64,000 nucleotides of DNA, from contig JAVHXQ010000002.1 in assembly GCA_031119555.1 (NCBI GenBank), positions 60,072-124,071 of the forward strand, given 5' to 3'. The notes under the pieces are model-generated. The model searched no databases, was not told the origin of the DNA, and saw only the letters and a list, made by a program, of their open reading frames with translations. Source of the DNA: Candidatus Dactylopiibacterium sp. (GTDB taxonomy: Bacteria > Pseudomonadota > Gammaproteobacteria > Burkholderiales > Rhodocyclaceae). Shown here one piece after another: positions 49,496 to 58,677 of the stretch. A program made the translations under genes and the position numbers. The number at the start of each line of letters is the position of its first letter. Positions within the stretch are counted from its first letter, which is position 1.

Positions 49496-52400
49496 ATGCA
49501 TCCGATCACCCCCGCCACCCCCGCTTTCGTCCACCTGCGCCTGCACACCGAGTTCTCGATCGAGGACGGCATCACGCGCGTGGACGACGCCATTGCCGCC
49601 GCCGCCGCCGACGGGCAGCCCGCGCTCGGCATTTCCGACCTCGCCAACCTGTTCGGCATGGTCAAGCTCTACAAGGGCTGCCGCGCCCAGGGCATCAAGC
49701 CCGTCATCGGGCTGGACGCCTGGATCACCAACCCCGCCGAGCGCGAAAAGCCCTGGCGCGTGCTGCTGCTCGTGAAGCACCGCGAAGGCTACCGGCAGCT
49801 CTGCGAACTGCTCTCGCGCGCCTACCTCGAGAACAAGTCGCGCGGCCGGGCCGAACTCTGCCGCGAATGGCTGGACGCCACTTCCGCCAGCGGCCTGATC
49901 TGTCTCTCGGGTGCGATGTCGGGCGACATCGCGGGCGCCCTCGCGGCGGGCAACGCCGCCGCCGCCGAAGCGCTCGCGCGCGACTGGGCCAGCCGCTTCC
50001 CCGACAGTTTCTACATCGAAGTGCAGCGCGCCGGCCATGCCGGCACCGAAACCTATGTGCAGCAGGCGCTCGCCCTGGCCGACTCGCTCGCGCTGCCGGT
50101 GGTCGCCACGCACCCCGTGCAGTTCCTCAAGCGCGAGGACTTCAAGGCCCACGAGGCGCGCGTGTGCATCGCGCAGGGCTACGTGCTCGCGGACACGCGC
50201 CGCCCGCGCAGCTTCACGGAAGAGCAGTACTTCAAGACGCAGGCCGAGATGGTCGAGCTGTTCGCCGACATCCCCGAGGCACTGCAGAACGCCGTCGAGA
50301 TCGCGCGCCGCTGCTCGCTCTCCGTCGTGCTGGGCAAGAACTACCTGCCGCAGTTCCCCACGCCGGAAGGCATGTCGCTCGACGATTACCTCGTCGCCCA
50401 GGCGCGCGAAGGGCTGGAGGAGCGCCTCGCCCAGCTCTACCCGCACCCGGAGGACCGCGACCGCGAACGCCCGCGCTACCTCGACCGGCTCAAGTTCGAG
50501 ACCGACACCATCATCCAGATGGGCTTCCCGGGCTACTTCCTGATCGTTGCCGACTTCATCCAGTGGGGCAAGAACAACGGCGTGCCGATCGGCCCGGGGC
50601 GCGGCTCGGGCGCGGGCTCGCTGGTGGCCTACTCGCTCAAGATCACCGATCTCGACCCCACCGCCTACGCCCTGCTGTTCGAACGCTTCCTGAACCCCGA
50701 GCGGGTCTCGATGCCCGACTTCGACATCGACTTCTGCCAGGAAAACCGCTATCGCGTGATCGATTACGTGCGCGACCGCTACGGCCACGACGCCGTCAGC
50801 CAGATCGCCACCTTCGGCACCATGGCCTCGAAGGCCGTCGTGCGCGACGTCGGCCGCGTGCTCGACCTGCCGTACGGCCTCTGCGACCGCCTCTCCAAGG
50901 CGATCCCGGTCGTGCAGAACAAGCCGCTGGGCCTAGAGGAAGCACGCGAGGCCGAACCCGCCATCAACGAAATGATGAACGACAGCGGCGACGGCGAATC
51001 CGTCTCCGAGCTGTGGGAACTCGCGCTGCCGCTCGAAGGCATGACGCGCGGCGTAGGCATGCACGCGGGCGGCGTGCTCATCGCGCCCGGCAAGATCACT
51101 GATTTCTGCCCGATCTACCTCGCCGACGGCGACGACGCGGTCACCGTGTCGCAGTTCGACAAGGACGACGTCGAACAGATCGGCCTCGTGAAGTTCGACT
51201 TCCTGGGCCTGCGCAACCTCACCATCATCGAGCTCGCGCTCAAATACATCGAACAGCTCACGGGCACGCGGCCCGACCTCATGAGCCTGGGCTTCGAAGA
51301 CCCGGCCGCCTACCAGATCCTCAAGGACGCCAACACCACGGCGATCTTCCAGGTGGAATCGGACGGCATGAAGAAGCTTCTCAAGAAGCTCGGCCCCGAC
51401 CGCTTCGAAGACATCATCGCCGTGCTCGCGCTCTACCGCCCCGGCCCGCTGGGCTCGGGCATGGTGGACGACTTCATCCTGCGCAAGCAGGGCAAGCAGG
51501 AGATCGACTACTTCCACCCTGACCTCAAGGCCTGCCTGGAGCCGACCTACGGCGTGATCGTCTACCAGGAACAGGTCATGCAGATCTCGCAGATCATCGG
51601 CGGCTACACGCTCGGTGGCGCCGACATGCTGCGCCGCGCGATGGGCAAGAAGAAGCCCGAGGAGATGGCCAAGCACCGAGCGACCATCGCCGAGGGCGCC
51701 GCCACCCTGGGCTACGATCCGGCGCTCGCCGAGCAGCTCTTCGACCTCATGACGAAGTTCGCGGAGTACGGCTTCAACAAGTCGCACACCGCGGCCTATG
51801 CCGTCGTCACCTATCACACCGCCTGGCTCAAGGCGCACCACTGCGCGGCCTTCATGGCCGCCACGATGTCGTCCGACCTCGACAACACGGACACGGTCAA
51901 GATCTTCTTCGAAGACACCCTGGCCAACCGCATCACCGTGCTGCCGCCGGACGTCAACGCCTCGCCCTACCGCTTCGAGCCGACCGACGCCCGCACCATC
52001 CGCTATGGCCTGGGCGCCGTGAAAGGCTGCGGCGAGCCCGCGGTGCGCGGCATCATCGCCGCGCGCGAAGCCGGCGGCCCCTTCCGCGATCTTTTCGACT
52101 TCTGCGCGCGCATCGACCGCAAGGCCGCCAACCGCCGCGTTGTCGAGGCACTCGTGCGCGCCGGCGCGCTGGACACCCTCGCGCCGCTCACGGCCGAAGG
52201 CAAGCCCCACCGCGCCAAGCTGCTCGCCTCGGTGGGCATCGCCATGGAAGCCGCCGACCAGGCCGCCGCGAGCGCCGGCCAGGGGGGGTTGTTCGATCTC
52301 GGCGACGAAGGTTCCGCGATCGCCCCCGAGTACCTCGAGGCCCGACCCTGGAGCGAGAAGCAGCAGCTCATGGAAGAAAAGACCGCGATCGGCTTCTTCC

Positions 52401-53020
52401 TCTCCGGCCACCCCTTCAACAGCGCCGCGCCCGAGGTTCGCCGCTTCATCCGCACCCCGCTCGCGCGCATCGAACCGAAGAGGGAGCCGCAGATGCTCGC
52501 CGGCGTGGTCACCGGCATCCGCGTCAAGATGGGCCAGCGCGGCAAGGTCGCGTTCGTGACGCTGGACGACGGCAGCCGCGCGCGCGACGTGACCGTGTAT
52601 GCCGAAGTCCTGGAAGCCTCGCGGGGCAAGATCAACCAGGACGAAGTGCTGATCGTCGAAGGCAAGGTCAGCCCCGACGATTTCGCCGGCGAGAACGAAG
52701 TCCGCATCATCGCCGAGCGCCTCATCACGCTGGGCGAGGCGCGCGGCCGTTATGCCCGCGTGCTGCGCCTGTCCATCAACGGCGAAGTGGCGCGCGCCGG
52801 CGGCGGGCCCGCCGCCGTGAGCCGCCTGCAGGCGCTGCTCGCCGACTATCGCGGCGCGCGCGAGGAAGGCGGCTGCGCGATCCGGGTCCGCTACCGCAAC
52901 GCCCGCGCCGAAGGCGATCTGCCGCTGGGCGAGCTCTGGCGCGTCCGCCTCGAAGACCCCTTGCTCGATAGCCTGCGCGAATGGCTCACGCCCGAAGGCG
53001 TCGAGGTCGTCTATCAGTAA
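49496..53020 (+). CDS. dnaE: DNA polymerase III alpha subunit
   Basis: The 1174-residue replicative polymerase has the N-terminal PHP domain (FVHLRLHTEFSIEDG), the palm with IGPGRGSGAGSLVAY and the catalytic aspartates in MPDFDIDFCQENR (about residues 406–416), the beta-clamp and helix-hairpin-helix region, an OB domain (GVVTGIRVKMGQRGKVAFVT) and a C-terminal tau-interaction region. The length is normal for DnaE1. The ATG sits only about seven bases after a TAGAAT element. No operon partner is evident. Confidence 0.98.
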   Translation: MHPITPATPAFVHLRLHTEFSIEDGITRVDDAIAAAAADGQPALGISDLANLFGMVKLYKGCRAQGIKPVIGLDAWITNPAEREKPWRVLLLVKHREGYRQLCELLSRAYLENKSRGRAELCREWLDATSASGLICLSGAMSGDIAGALAAGNAAAAEALARDWASRFPDSFYIEVQRAGHAGTETYVQQALALADSLALPVVATHPVQFLKREDFKAHEARVCIAQGYVLADTRRPRSFTEEQYFKTQAEMVELFADIPEALQNAVEIARRCSLSVVLGKNYLPQFPTPEGMSLDDYLVAQAREGLEERLAQLYPHPEDRDRERPRYLDRLKFETDTIIQMGFPGYFLIVADFIQWGKNNGVPIGPGRGSGAGSLVAYSLKITDLDPTAYALLFERFLNPERVSMPDFDIDFCQENRYRVIDYVRDRYGHDAVSQIATFGTMASKAVVRDVGRVLDLPYGLCDRLSKAIPVVQNKPLGLEEAREAEPAINEMMNDSGDGESVSELWELALPLEGMTRGVGMHAGGVLIAPGKITDFCPIYLADGDDAVTVSQFDKDDVEQIGLVKFDFLGLRNLTIIELALKYIEQLTGTRPDLMSLGFEDPAAYQILKDANTTAIFQVESDGMKKLLKKLGPDRFEDIIAVLALYRPGPLGSGMVDDFILRKQGKQEIDYFHPDLKACLEPTYGVIVYQEQVMQISQIIGGYTLGGADMLRRAMGKKKPEEMAKHRATIAEGAATLGYDPALAEQLFDLMTKFAEYGFNKSHTAAYAVVTYHTAWLKAHHCAAFMAATMSSDLDNTDTVKIFFEDTLANRITVLPPDVNASPYRFEPTDARTIRYGLGAVKGCGEPAVRGIIAAREAGGPFRDLFDFCARIDRKAANRRVVEALVRAGALDTLAPLTAEGKPHRAKLLASVGIAMEAADQAAASAGQGGLFDLGDEGSAIAPEYLEARPWSEKQQLMEEKTAIGFFLSGHPFNSAAPEVRRFIRTPLARIEPKREPQMLAGVVTGIRVKMGQRGKVAFVTLDDGSRARDVTVYAEVLEASRGKINQDEVLIVEGKVSPDDFAGENEVRIIAERLITLGEARGRYARVLRLSINGEVARAGGGPAAVSRLQALLADYRGAREEGGCAIRVRYRNARAEGDLPLGELWRVRLEDPLLDSLREWLTPEGVEVVYQ

Positions 53021-53040
53021 GGGGCTGTCGCAGCAGCCCC
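53021..53040 (+). other. Stem-loop after dnaE
   Basis: GGGGCTG and CAGCCCC form a seven-bp stem directly after the dnaE stop, with no T-run. It may be part of a 3' end signal. Confidence 0.4.
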
Positions 53041-53144
53041 ACAGCGCGGCGACGAAGGTCGCGTAATTGCGGGCAAGCGGGGGAGGAATCGGGCGCCGAC
53101 TGGCTAGAATCCAGTCATAACCCCGAACCGCCCCCGTTGTCGAA

Positions 53145-53693
53145 ATGCCCTCGTTGAAGCGAATCCTGCCGGCCCTCCTGTTTGCCCTGACCGCGCTCAC
53201 CGCGCAGGCCGAGGGCGGCGGGTTACGCCTGCCCGATCTCGCCGGCGGTTCGCTCTCCGACAGCCCGGCCGAGCGCGGGCTGCGCCTGCGCTTTCTCGCC
53301 CCCGCCCACAGCCTGCCCGCCGACACGCTCACGCCGGGGCGCGAGTTCGGCGCCAGCTACGGCCGCAGCAGCCTGCGCGCCGACTGGCCGGTGCTCGGCG
53401 AAGGCTTCCGCACCGTGCTGGGCCTGAGCTGGGCCTCACCCGCGCGCCCCACGCAGAGCGCTCCCACCGCGCTCGACATCACCCCGTTCATCAGCCTGGG
53501 CTGGACCACCTCCAACGTCGCGCAGCGCGGCTGGCACCTGAATGCCGAGGTCGGCACCGCGATCGGCGGCCAGCGCTGCGCCTTTTCCGGCTGCAAGGAC
53601 ACCTTCACGGGCTTCGACCCCCACAGCAGCGGCAGCGGGCTGCGTCTGAACCCCTACGTGAATTTCGGTGCGACCTTCACCTTCGGCGAGTGA
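53145..53693 (+). CDS. Secreted beta-rich protein of unknown function, possibly a small outer-membrane barrel
   Basis: The 182-residue protein begins with a signal peptide (ILPALLFALTALTAQA, then E). The mature part has alternating polar/hydrophobic stretches (GREFGASYGRSS, FRTVLGLSWAS, LDITPFISLGWTTS, WHLNAEVGTAIGG) and ends in YVNFGATFTFGE, a pattern like the last strand of a small outer-membrane barrel. Two Cys (RCAFSGCKD) could form a disulfide. A TAGAAT element lies about 35 bp upstream, inside a GACTGG/CCAGTC inverted repeat. I do not recognise a named family. Confidence 0.7.
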   Translation: MPSLKRILPALLFALTALTAQAEGGGLRLPDLAGGSLSDSPAERGLRLRFLAPAHSLPADTLTPGREFGASYGRSSLRADWPVLGEGFRTVLGLSWASPARPTQSAPTALDITPFISLGWTTSNVAQRGWHLNAEVGTAIGGQRCAFSGCKDTFTGFDPHSSGSGLRLNPYVNFGATFTFGE

Positions 53694-53700
53694 TCCCGCG

Positions 53701-54180
53701 ATGGCGGCCGCGCAGTGCTTCGACGGCGCCTTTCTCGATGCGCTGGTCGCCCGGGCCCGGATCAACCCCCGCCTGCGCCAGCACCACAGCCTGCACGCCT
53801 CGCCCGACGAACCCGCGCAGCGCCTCTTCAACGCCATCGAGCCGGCCAGCTACGTCGCCGCGCATCGCCACGCCCACCCCGCGCGCAACGAGACCCTGCT
53901 GGTGCTCGCGGGCAGCCTTGGCGTGATCTTCTTCGATGACGCGGGCACCCCCGCCGCCACGCACCGCCTCAGCGCGGGCGGCGCGGGCGGCTTCGGCATG
54001 GAACTGCCCGCCGGCCCATGGCACAGCGTCGTCGCACTGACCGCCGGCACGGTGATCTTCGAAGTGAAGGCCGGCCCCTACCAGCCGCTGGACCCGCGCG
54101 ACGTCGCGCCCTGGGCGCCCGCCCCGGGCAGCCCGCAAGCCGCCGCCTGGGTCGCGCGCATGCACAGCCTCTTCACGTGA
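53701..54180 (+). CDS. WbuC-family cupin-fold metalloprotein
   Basis: The 159-residue protein matches WbuC-type cupins: a helical start, ARINPRLRQHHSLHASPDEP, QRLFNAIEPASYVAAHRHAH, NETLLVLAGSLGVIFFDD, and a C-terminal FEVKAGPYQPL. The HRH and Glu residues would bind a metal. WbuC genes are often found near surface polysaccharide clusters; none is seen here. It begins seven bp after the preceding gene, so both may be co-transcribed. Confidence 0.85.
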   Translation: MAAAQCFDGAFLDALVARARINPRLRQHHSLHASPDEPAQRLFNAIEPASYVAAHRHAHPARNETLLVLAGSLGVIFFDDAGTPAATHRLSAGGAGGFGMELPAGPWHSVVALTAGTVIFEVKAGPYQPLDPRDVAPWAPAPGSPQAAAWVARMHSLFT

Positions 54181-54209
54181 CGCGTGCCGCCGCAATGCCA
54201 CGCTGCTGC

Positions 54210-54215
54210 TAGAAT
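54210..54215 (+). promoter_or_regulatory. Candidate -10 element for the acyl-carrier biosynthetic operon
   Basis: TAGAAT lies in the 111-bp gap before the DarA-like gene, about 75 bp upstream of its proposed GTG. There is no obvious -35. It is the only AT-rich hexamer in the gap. Confidence 0.35.
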
Positions 54216-54291
54216 CCACGCCTTTCCACGCCCATCCGCACGAGCCCAAGTGGTCCTGTCTCCCGAGCCCGACGCGCCCCACGCGCGACCC

Positions 54292-55239
54292 GTGAAACGC
54301 GTGCTGGTGCTCAGCTATTCGCAGACGGGCCAGCTTGCCGCCATCACGCGCAGCATTCTCGCGCCCCTGCAGGCCGATCCGCGCGTGGCGGTCCACATCG
54401 AACCCTTGCAGCCGCTGCCCGCGTTTCCCTATCCGTGGCCGCTGCGCCGCTTCTTCGACGCCTTCCCCGAATCGGCCGGCCTCGCCCCCGCGCCACTGGC
54501 GCCGCTCACGCTGCGCGGCGACGAGGCCTTCGACCTCGTGATCCTGCCCTGGCAGGTCTGGTTCCTCGCGCCCAGCCAGCCCGTCACGGCCTTCCTCCAG
54601 CATCCGCTCGCCGCGCGCCTGCTCGCGGGCAAGCCGGTGGTCTCGGTGATCGCCTGCCGCAACATGTGGATGCTCGCCTTCGAGAAATTCCGTCAGCTGC
54701 TGACCGGCTGCCAGGCGCGCCTGTGCGACAACGTGGTGCTCACCGACCGCTCCCCCACGCTGGTCACGCTCGTCACCACCCCGCTGTGGCTGCTGACGGG
54801 GCGCCGCCAGGCGCTGCGCTGGCTGCCGCGCGCGGGCGTGAGCGACACCGAGATCGCACGCTGCGAGCGCTTCGGGCGCGCCCTCGCCGAGGCCCTCGCG
54901 GCCGACCGCGAGCGCGACGCGGCGCCCTTGCTGGCGGGGCTGGACGCGGTCCGGGCCGATCCCCGCCTGTACGCCAGCGAGTGCGCGGGCACTCGCAGCT
55001 TCCGGGCCTGGGGCCGCCTCCTGCGCGCGGCCGGCGGACCCGGCGCGCCCCGGCGCCAGGCTCTGGTTTATGCCTATTTGGTATTCCTTGTCCTCATGAT
55101 TCTCTGCGTCGTGCCCTTCAGCCTGGCCGCGCAAGCCCTGGTCCGTCCCCTGCTCGCCCGCCGCCTCGCCGCGCTCAAGGCGCGTTTTGAATTCCCTTCC
55201 GGCTCGGGTACCGAGCGCCTCACCCACTATGAGTCCTGA
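54292..55239 (+). CDS. DarA-like flavodoxin-fold protein (dialkylresorcinol biosynthesis family)
   Basis: The 315-residue protein opens with a flavodoxin-like nucleotide motif (KRVLVLSYSQTGQLAAIT) and has DLVILPWQVWFLAPSQPV and SVIACRNMWMLAFEKF, as in DarA-type proteins that work with a KAS III-like partner to make dialkylresorcinols. A C-terminal hydrophobic segment (VYAYLVFLVLMILCVVPFSL) anchors it to the membrane. The GTG at 54292 was chosen because it gives the family N-terminus; GTGs at 54250 and 54184 are alternatives, and none has a clear Shine–Dalgarno. The KAS III gene overlaps its end by 11 bp. The exact reaction is unknown. Confidence 0.72.
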   Translation: MKRVLVLSYSQTGQLAAITRSILAPLQADPRVAVHIEPLQPLPAFPYPWPLRRFFDAFPESAGLAPAPLAPLTLRGDEAFDLVILPWQVWFLAPSQPVTAFLQHPLAARLLAGKPVVSVIACRNMWMLAFEKFRQLLTGCQARLCDNVVLTDRSPTLVTLVTTPLWLLTGRRQALRWLPRAGVSDTEIARCERFGRALAEALAADRERDAAPLLAGLDAVRADPRLYASECAGTRSFRAWGRLLRAAGGPGAPRRQALVYAYLVFLVLMILCVVPFSLAAQALVRPLLARRLAALKARFEFPSGSGTERLTHYES

Positions 55240-56377
55240 CGTTTTCATCACCCGCACCGCCGCCTTCCTGCCTTTCGACCCGGTCAGCAACGACGAGATG
55301 GAAGGCGTGCTCGGCCAGGCGGGTGGGCGCCCCTCGCGCGCGCGCCGCCTGATCCTGCGCAGCAACGGCATCCAGACCCGCCACTACGCGATCGACCGCG
55401 CCACCGGCCGCAACGCGATGAGCAACGCGGAACTCACGACGCACGCGATCCGCGCCCTGGGCACGCCGGCCGAGATCGGCCGCGTCGACTGCCTGGCGGT
55501 GGGCACCTCGATGCCCGACCAGCTCATGCCCAACCACGCCGTCATGGTGCATGGCGCGCTCGGCTGGCCCCGCCTCGAAGCGGTGGCCTTCGCGGGGATC
55601 TGCCTGGCCGGCACGGCCGCGCTCAAGCATGCGTGGCTGAGCGTGAAGAGCGGCGGAGCGCAGCGCGCGATCGCGACGGGCTCCGAGCTTGCCTCGTCGG
55701 GCCTGCGCGGCGCCTTCTACCAGCCCGAGACCGACGCCCAGCTGGCCGCGCTCGAAGCCGCGCCGCAGCTCGCGTTCGAGAAGGATTTCCTGCGCTGGAT
55801 GCTGTCCGACGGCGCGGGCGCGATGCTGCTCGAGAACGCGCCGCGCGGCCCGCTCTCGCTGCGCATCGAGTGGATAGAACTCTCGTCGGCGGCGCACGAA
55901 CTTCCCGCCTGCATGTTCATGGGCGCGGAGCAGCGGGCCGACGGCTCGCTCGCGAGCTGGCGCAACGCGACGCACGCCGAATGGGGTGAGCGCTCGATCT
56001 TCGCGGTCAAGCAGGACGTCAAGCTGCTCAACGAAAACATCGTGCGCGCCACCCTCGCCGAGCCGCTGCAGGGCCTCATGGAGCGGCGCGGCCTGCGCGC
56101 CGACCGCATCGACTGGTTCCTGCCGCACCTGTCCTCGATGTATTTCGCCCAGCCCGTCGCCGACGCGCTGGCCGCCATCGGTCTGCCCATTCCACGCGAA
56201 CGCTGGTTCACCAACCTCACGCGCTGCGGCAACACGGGTTCGGCCTCCCCCTACATCATGCTCGACGAACTGCTGCGCGCGGGCCGCATCCGCGCCGGCG
56301 AGCGCATCCTGCTCTTCGTGCCCGAGAGTGGCCGCTTCTCGAGCGGCTTCGTCATGCTGGAGGCCGTGTCCGCATGA
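55229..56377 (+). CDS. 3-oxoacyl-ACP synthase III-like condensing enzyme (DarB-like)
   Basis: The 382-residue thiolase-fold enzyme keeps the KAS III catalytic triad: C125 (AFAGICLAGTAAL), H300 (DWFLPHLSS) and N335 (RCGNTGSAS). Phenylalanine-rich and substrate-channel regions differ from FabH, and a DarB-like role is suggested by the DarA-like neighbour. It would condense an acyl primer with an ACP-bound or CoA-bound beta-keto chain. It overlaps the gene on both sides. Confidence 0.85.
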   Translation: MSPDVFITRTAAFLPFDPVSNDEMEGVLGQAGGRPSRARRLILRSNGIQTRHYAIDRATGRNAMSNAELTTHAIRALGTPAEIGRVDCLAVGTSMPDQLMPNHAVMVHGALGWPRLEAVAFAGICLAGTAALKHAWLSVKSGGAQRAIATGSELASSGLRGAFYQPETDAQLAALEAAPQLAFEKDFLRWMLSDGAGAMLLENAPRGPLSLRIEWIELSSAAHELPACMFMGAEQRADGSLASWRNATHAEWGERSIFAVKQDVKLLNENIVRATLAEPLQGLMERRGLRADRIDWFLPHLSSMYFAQPVADALAAIGLPIPRERWFTNLTRCGNTGSASPYIMLDELLRAGRIRAGERILLFVPESGRFSSGFVMLEAVSA

Positions 56378-56778
56378 AGACCGAAGACGTTCCGCAGGAC
56401 GACAACTACACCCTCGGCGGCCATCGCAAGGGCGTGTACGCGCGCGATGCCGCCGGCCGCATGGTGCTCGTGAGTTCGCGCGGCTGGGAGGTCGAGGAGA
56501 TCGTCACCGACCAGGCCCTCCACACGCTCGCCAGCCAGGCCGCCCAGGCGCACGCGCGTGCGCTGTCGGGTCTCGCCGCGCCGCTCGAATACTGGATGTA
56601 CGCCCGCCGCATGGACCCCGAACTGCTGGCCCAGACCACCGGCCTGTGGCGCTGGCGCGTGCGGCGCCACCTGCGCGCAGAGATCTTCGCGCGCCTCTCG
56701 CCCGCCCTCCTGCAGCGCTACGCCGATGCGCTCGGCCTGCCGCCCGCGCAACTCGCCACCCTGCCGCCGCAGCCATGA
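56374..56778 (+). CDS. Small protein with C-terminal helix-turn-helix-like region
   Basis: The 134-residue protein has an N-terminal beta-like segment (NYTLGGHRKGVYARDAAGRM, VLVSSRGWEVEEI). Its C-terminal helical part (MDPELLAQTTGLWRWRVRRH, LSPALLQRYADALGLPPAQL) resembles a Cro/XRE-type HTH. It overlaps both neighbours with ATGA junctions, so it is part of the operon. It may be a regulator or a protein that binds another pathway member. Family not recognised. Confidence 0.7.
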   Translation: MKTEDVPQDDNYTLGGHRKGVYARDAAGRMVLVSSRGWEVEEIVTDQALHTLASQAAQAHARALSGLAAPLEYWMYARRMDPELLAQTTGLWRWRVRRHLRAEIFARLSPALLQRYADALGLPPAQLATLPPQP

Positions 56779-57752
56779 CCTTCCAGCACCAGCACGCCGC
56801 CCATTGCGAGAGCGGCACCATCGCCAACCTCCTGCGCCACCACGGCGCGCAGGTCTCCGAACCGCTCGCCTTCGGCGCCTCGGCCGCGCTCGGCTTCGCC
56901 TACCTGCCCTTCATCCGCCTCAACGGCCTGCCGCTGATCGCCTATCGCGCGCAGCCGCGCGCCATCATCAAAGGCACCGCCGCGGCCTTCGGCACGCGCT
57001 TCCGCTTCGAGCGCTTCTCGCGCCCGGCCGAAGGCCAGCGCCGCCTCGACGAACTGCTCGCGCAAGGCCAGGTGGTCGGGCTGCAGACATCGGTGTTCTG
57101 GCTGCCGTACTTCCCGGAGACCATGCGCTTCCATTTCAACGCCCACAACCTGCTCGTGTACGGCAAGGAAGGCGACGACTACCTCATCAGCGATCCGGTG
57201 GCCGAAGACCCGCAGCGCTGCGCCGCCGCCGACCTCGCCCGCGCCCGCTTCGCACGCGGCGTGCTGGCCCCGCGCGGCCTGCTGTATTACCCCGCGCACG
57301 CGCCCCGGGCCGAGATCGACCCCACGCGCCTCGCCCCCGCGATCCGCAAGACCGCGCGCAACCTGCTCGCGCCGCTTCCGCTGATCGGCGTGCGCGGCAT
57401 GCGCACGCTCGCCGCGCGCATCGCCCGGCTCGACCCCCGGGATGCCCGCAGCAGCCCCTTCATCGGACATCTCGTGCGCATGCAGGAAGAAATCGGCACC
57501 GGCGGCGCCGGCTTCCGCTTTCTCTACGCCGCCTTCCTGCAGGAAGCCGATGCGCGCCTGCCCGGCCAGGGCCTCGCGGGCTTCGCCGCCGAACTCATGG
57601 AGATCGGCGATGCCTGGCGCGATTTCGCGCTGGCCGCCGCGCGCATGGTCAAGGGCCGCGACGCGCTCGACCCGCCCGCCATCGCGGCCTTGCTGCGCGC
57701 GCAGGCCGCGCGCGAGGAAACCTTCTTCCGCGCGCTGCTGCGGGCCGTCTGA
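56775..57752 (+). CDS. BtrH-like acyltransferase (BtrH N-terminal / DUF4872 type)
   Basis: The 325-residue protein has an early Cys (C11) in AAHCESGTIANLLRHHG, a His (H124) in HFNAHNLLVYG and an Asp (D140) in DYLISDPV, consistent with a cysteine-protease-like triad. BtrH moves an acyl group from a carrier protein to an amine in butirosin assembly. The ACP encoded downstream makes an analogous acyl-ACP transfer likely here, with an unknown acceptor. The C-terminal half is helical. It overlaps the HTH gene and lies one bp before the ABC gene. Confidence 0.78.
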   Translation: MTFQHQHAAHCESGTIANLLRHHGAQVSEPLAFGASAALGFAYLPFIRLNGLPLIAYRAQPRAIIKGTAAAFGTRFRFERFSRPAEGQRRLDELLAQGQVVGLQTSVFWLPYFPETMRFHFNAHNLLVYGKEGDDYLISDPVAEDPQRCAAADLARARFARGVLAPRGLLYYPAHAPRAEIDPTRLAPAIRKTARNLLAPLPLIGVRGMRTLAARIARLDPRDARSSPFIGHLVRMQEEIGTGGAGFRFLYAAFLQEADARLPGQGLAGFAAELMEIGDAWRDFALAAARMVKGRDALDPPAIAALLRAQAAREETFFRALLRAV

Positions 57753-57753
57753 C

Positions 57754-58677
57754 ATGCTGCGCATCGAAGAGCTCGCCCACCGCTACGCGGGCGCCGCCCA
57801 GCCCGCGCTCGATGGCGTCTCGCTCACGCTCGCGCGCGGACGCGTGCTGGGCCTGCTGGGCCCCAACGGCGCCGGCAAGACCACGCTGATCGCCCACCTC
57901 GCGGGGCTGCTGCCCGTGCGCTCGGGGCGCATCCTGCTCGACGGCGAACCGCTCGCCGCCGCCCGCGCCCGCGCACCCGCGCGCATCACGCTGGCACCGC
58001 AGGAATACGCCTTCTACCCCATGCTCAGCGTGCGCGAGAACCTGAGCTGCTTCGCCGCCGCGAGCCGCCTCGCGGGCCCGCGCCGCGAGGCCCGCATCGC
58101 CGCCAGCCTGGCCTTCACGCAACTCGAACGCTTCGCCGCGACGCGTGCCGAGCACCTGTCGGGCGGCCTCAAGCGGCGCCTGAATCTGGCCATCGCATTG
58201 CTCCCCGAACCGGAGCTGATCCTGCTCGACGAACCCACGGTCGGCGTGGACCCGCAGTCGCGCGCGTTCCTCCTCGATGCGGTGCGCGCGCTCGCCGGGG
58301 CGGGCTGCGGCGTGCTCTACACCTCGCACTACATCGAAGAGATCGAAGCGATCGCCGACGACGTGGCGATCCTCGACCATGGCCGCATCCTGCGCCATGC
58401 CCCGCTGGCGGCACTGCTGGCCGCCGGCCCCGCGCGGCTGGCGCTGCGCATCGCCCCCGGCCACGACGGGCTGGACGCGCTGCTGGCCCGCTGGGGCACC
58501 GCCCAGGCCGGGCGCGACGGCGAGATCGTGCTCGATCTGCGCGCCGACGCCACGCCCGCCGCGGTGCTGCAGGCGCTCGCGGCGAGCGGGATCGCGCCGC
58601 ACGAGATCCGCTACGGGCAGCAGGATCTCGAGCAGCTCTTCATGCAGCTCACGCACCGCAGCCTGAGGGACGACTGA
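57754..58677 (+). CDS. ABC-2 type exporter, ATP-binding subunit
   Basis: The 307-residue ATPase has Walker A (GPNGAGKTTLIAHLAG), Q-loop (LAPQEYAFYP), signature (LSGGLKRRLNLAIALL) and Walker B (LILLDEPTVGVDPQSR) plus the His switch (LYTSHYIEEIE). The C-terminal extension is DrrA-like. It would power the permease encoded next to export the cluster's product. The TGA of this gene shares its last base with the next ATG. Confidence 0.93.
   Translation: MLRIEELAHRYAGAAQPALDGVSLTLARGRVLGLLGPNGAGKTTLIAHLAGLLPVRSGRILLDGEPLAAARARAPARITLAPQEYAFYPMLSVRENLSCFAAASRLAGPRREARIAASLAFTQLERFAATRAEHLSGGLKRRLNLAIALLPEPELILLDEPTVGVDPQSRAFLLDAVRALAGAGCGVLYTSHYIEEIEAIADDVAILDHGRILRHAPLAALLAAGPARLALRIAPGHDGLDALLARWGTAQAGRDGEIVLDLRADATPAAVLQALAASGIAPHEIRYGQQDLEQLFMQLTHRSLRDD

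Noticed and set aside
54184..54291. N-terminal extension of the DarA-like protein
   Set aside because: The 36 extra residues are Pro/Arg/His-rich and precede the flavodoxin motif that normally starts these proteins; GTG at 54292 is preferred.
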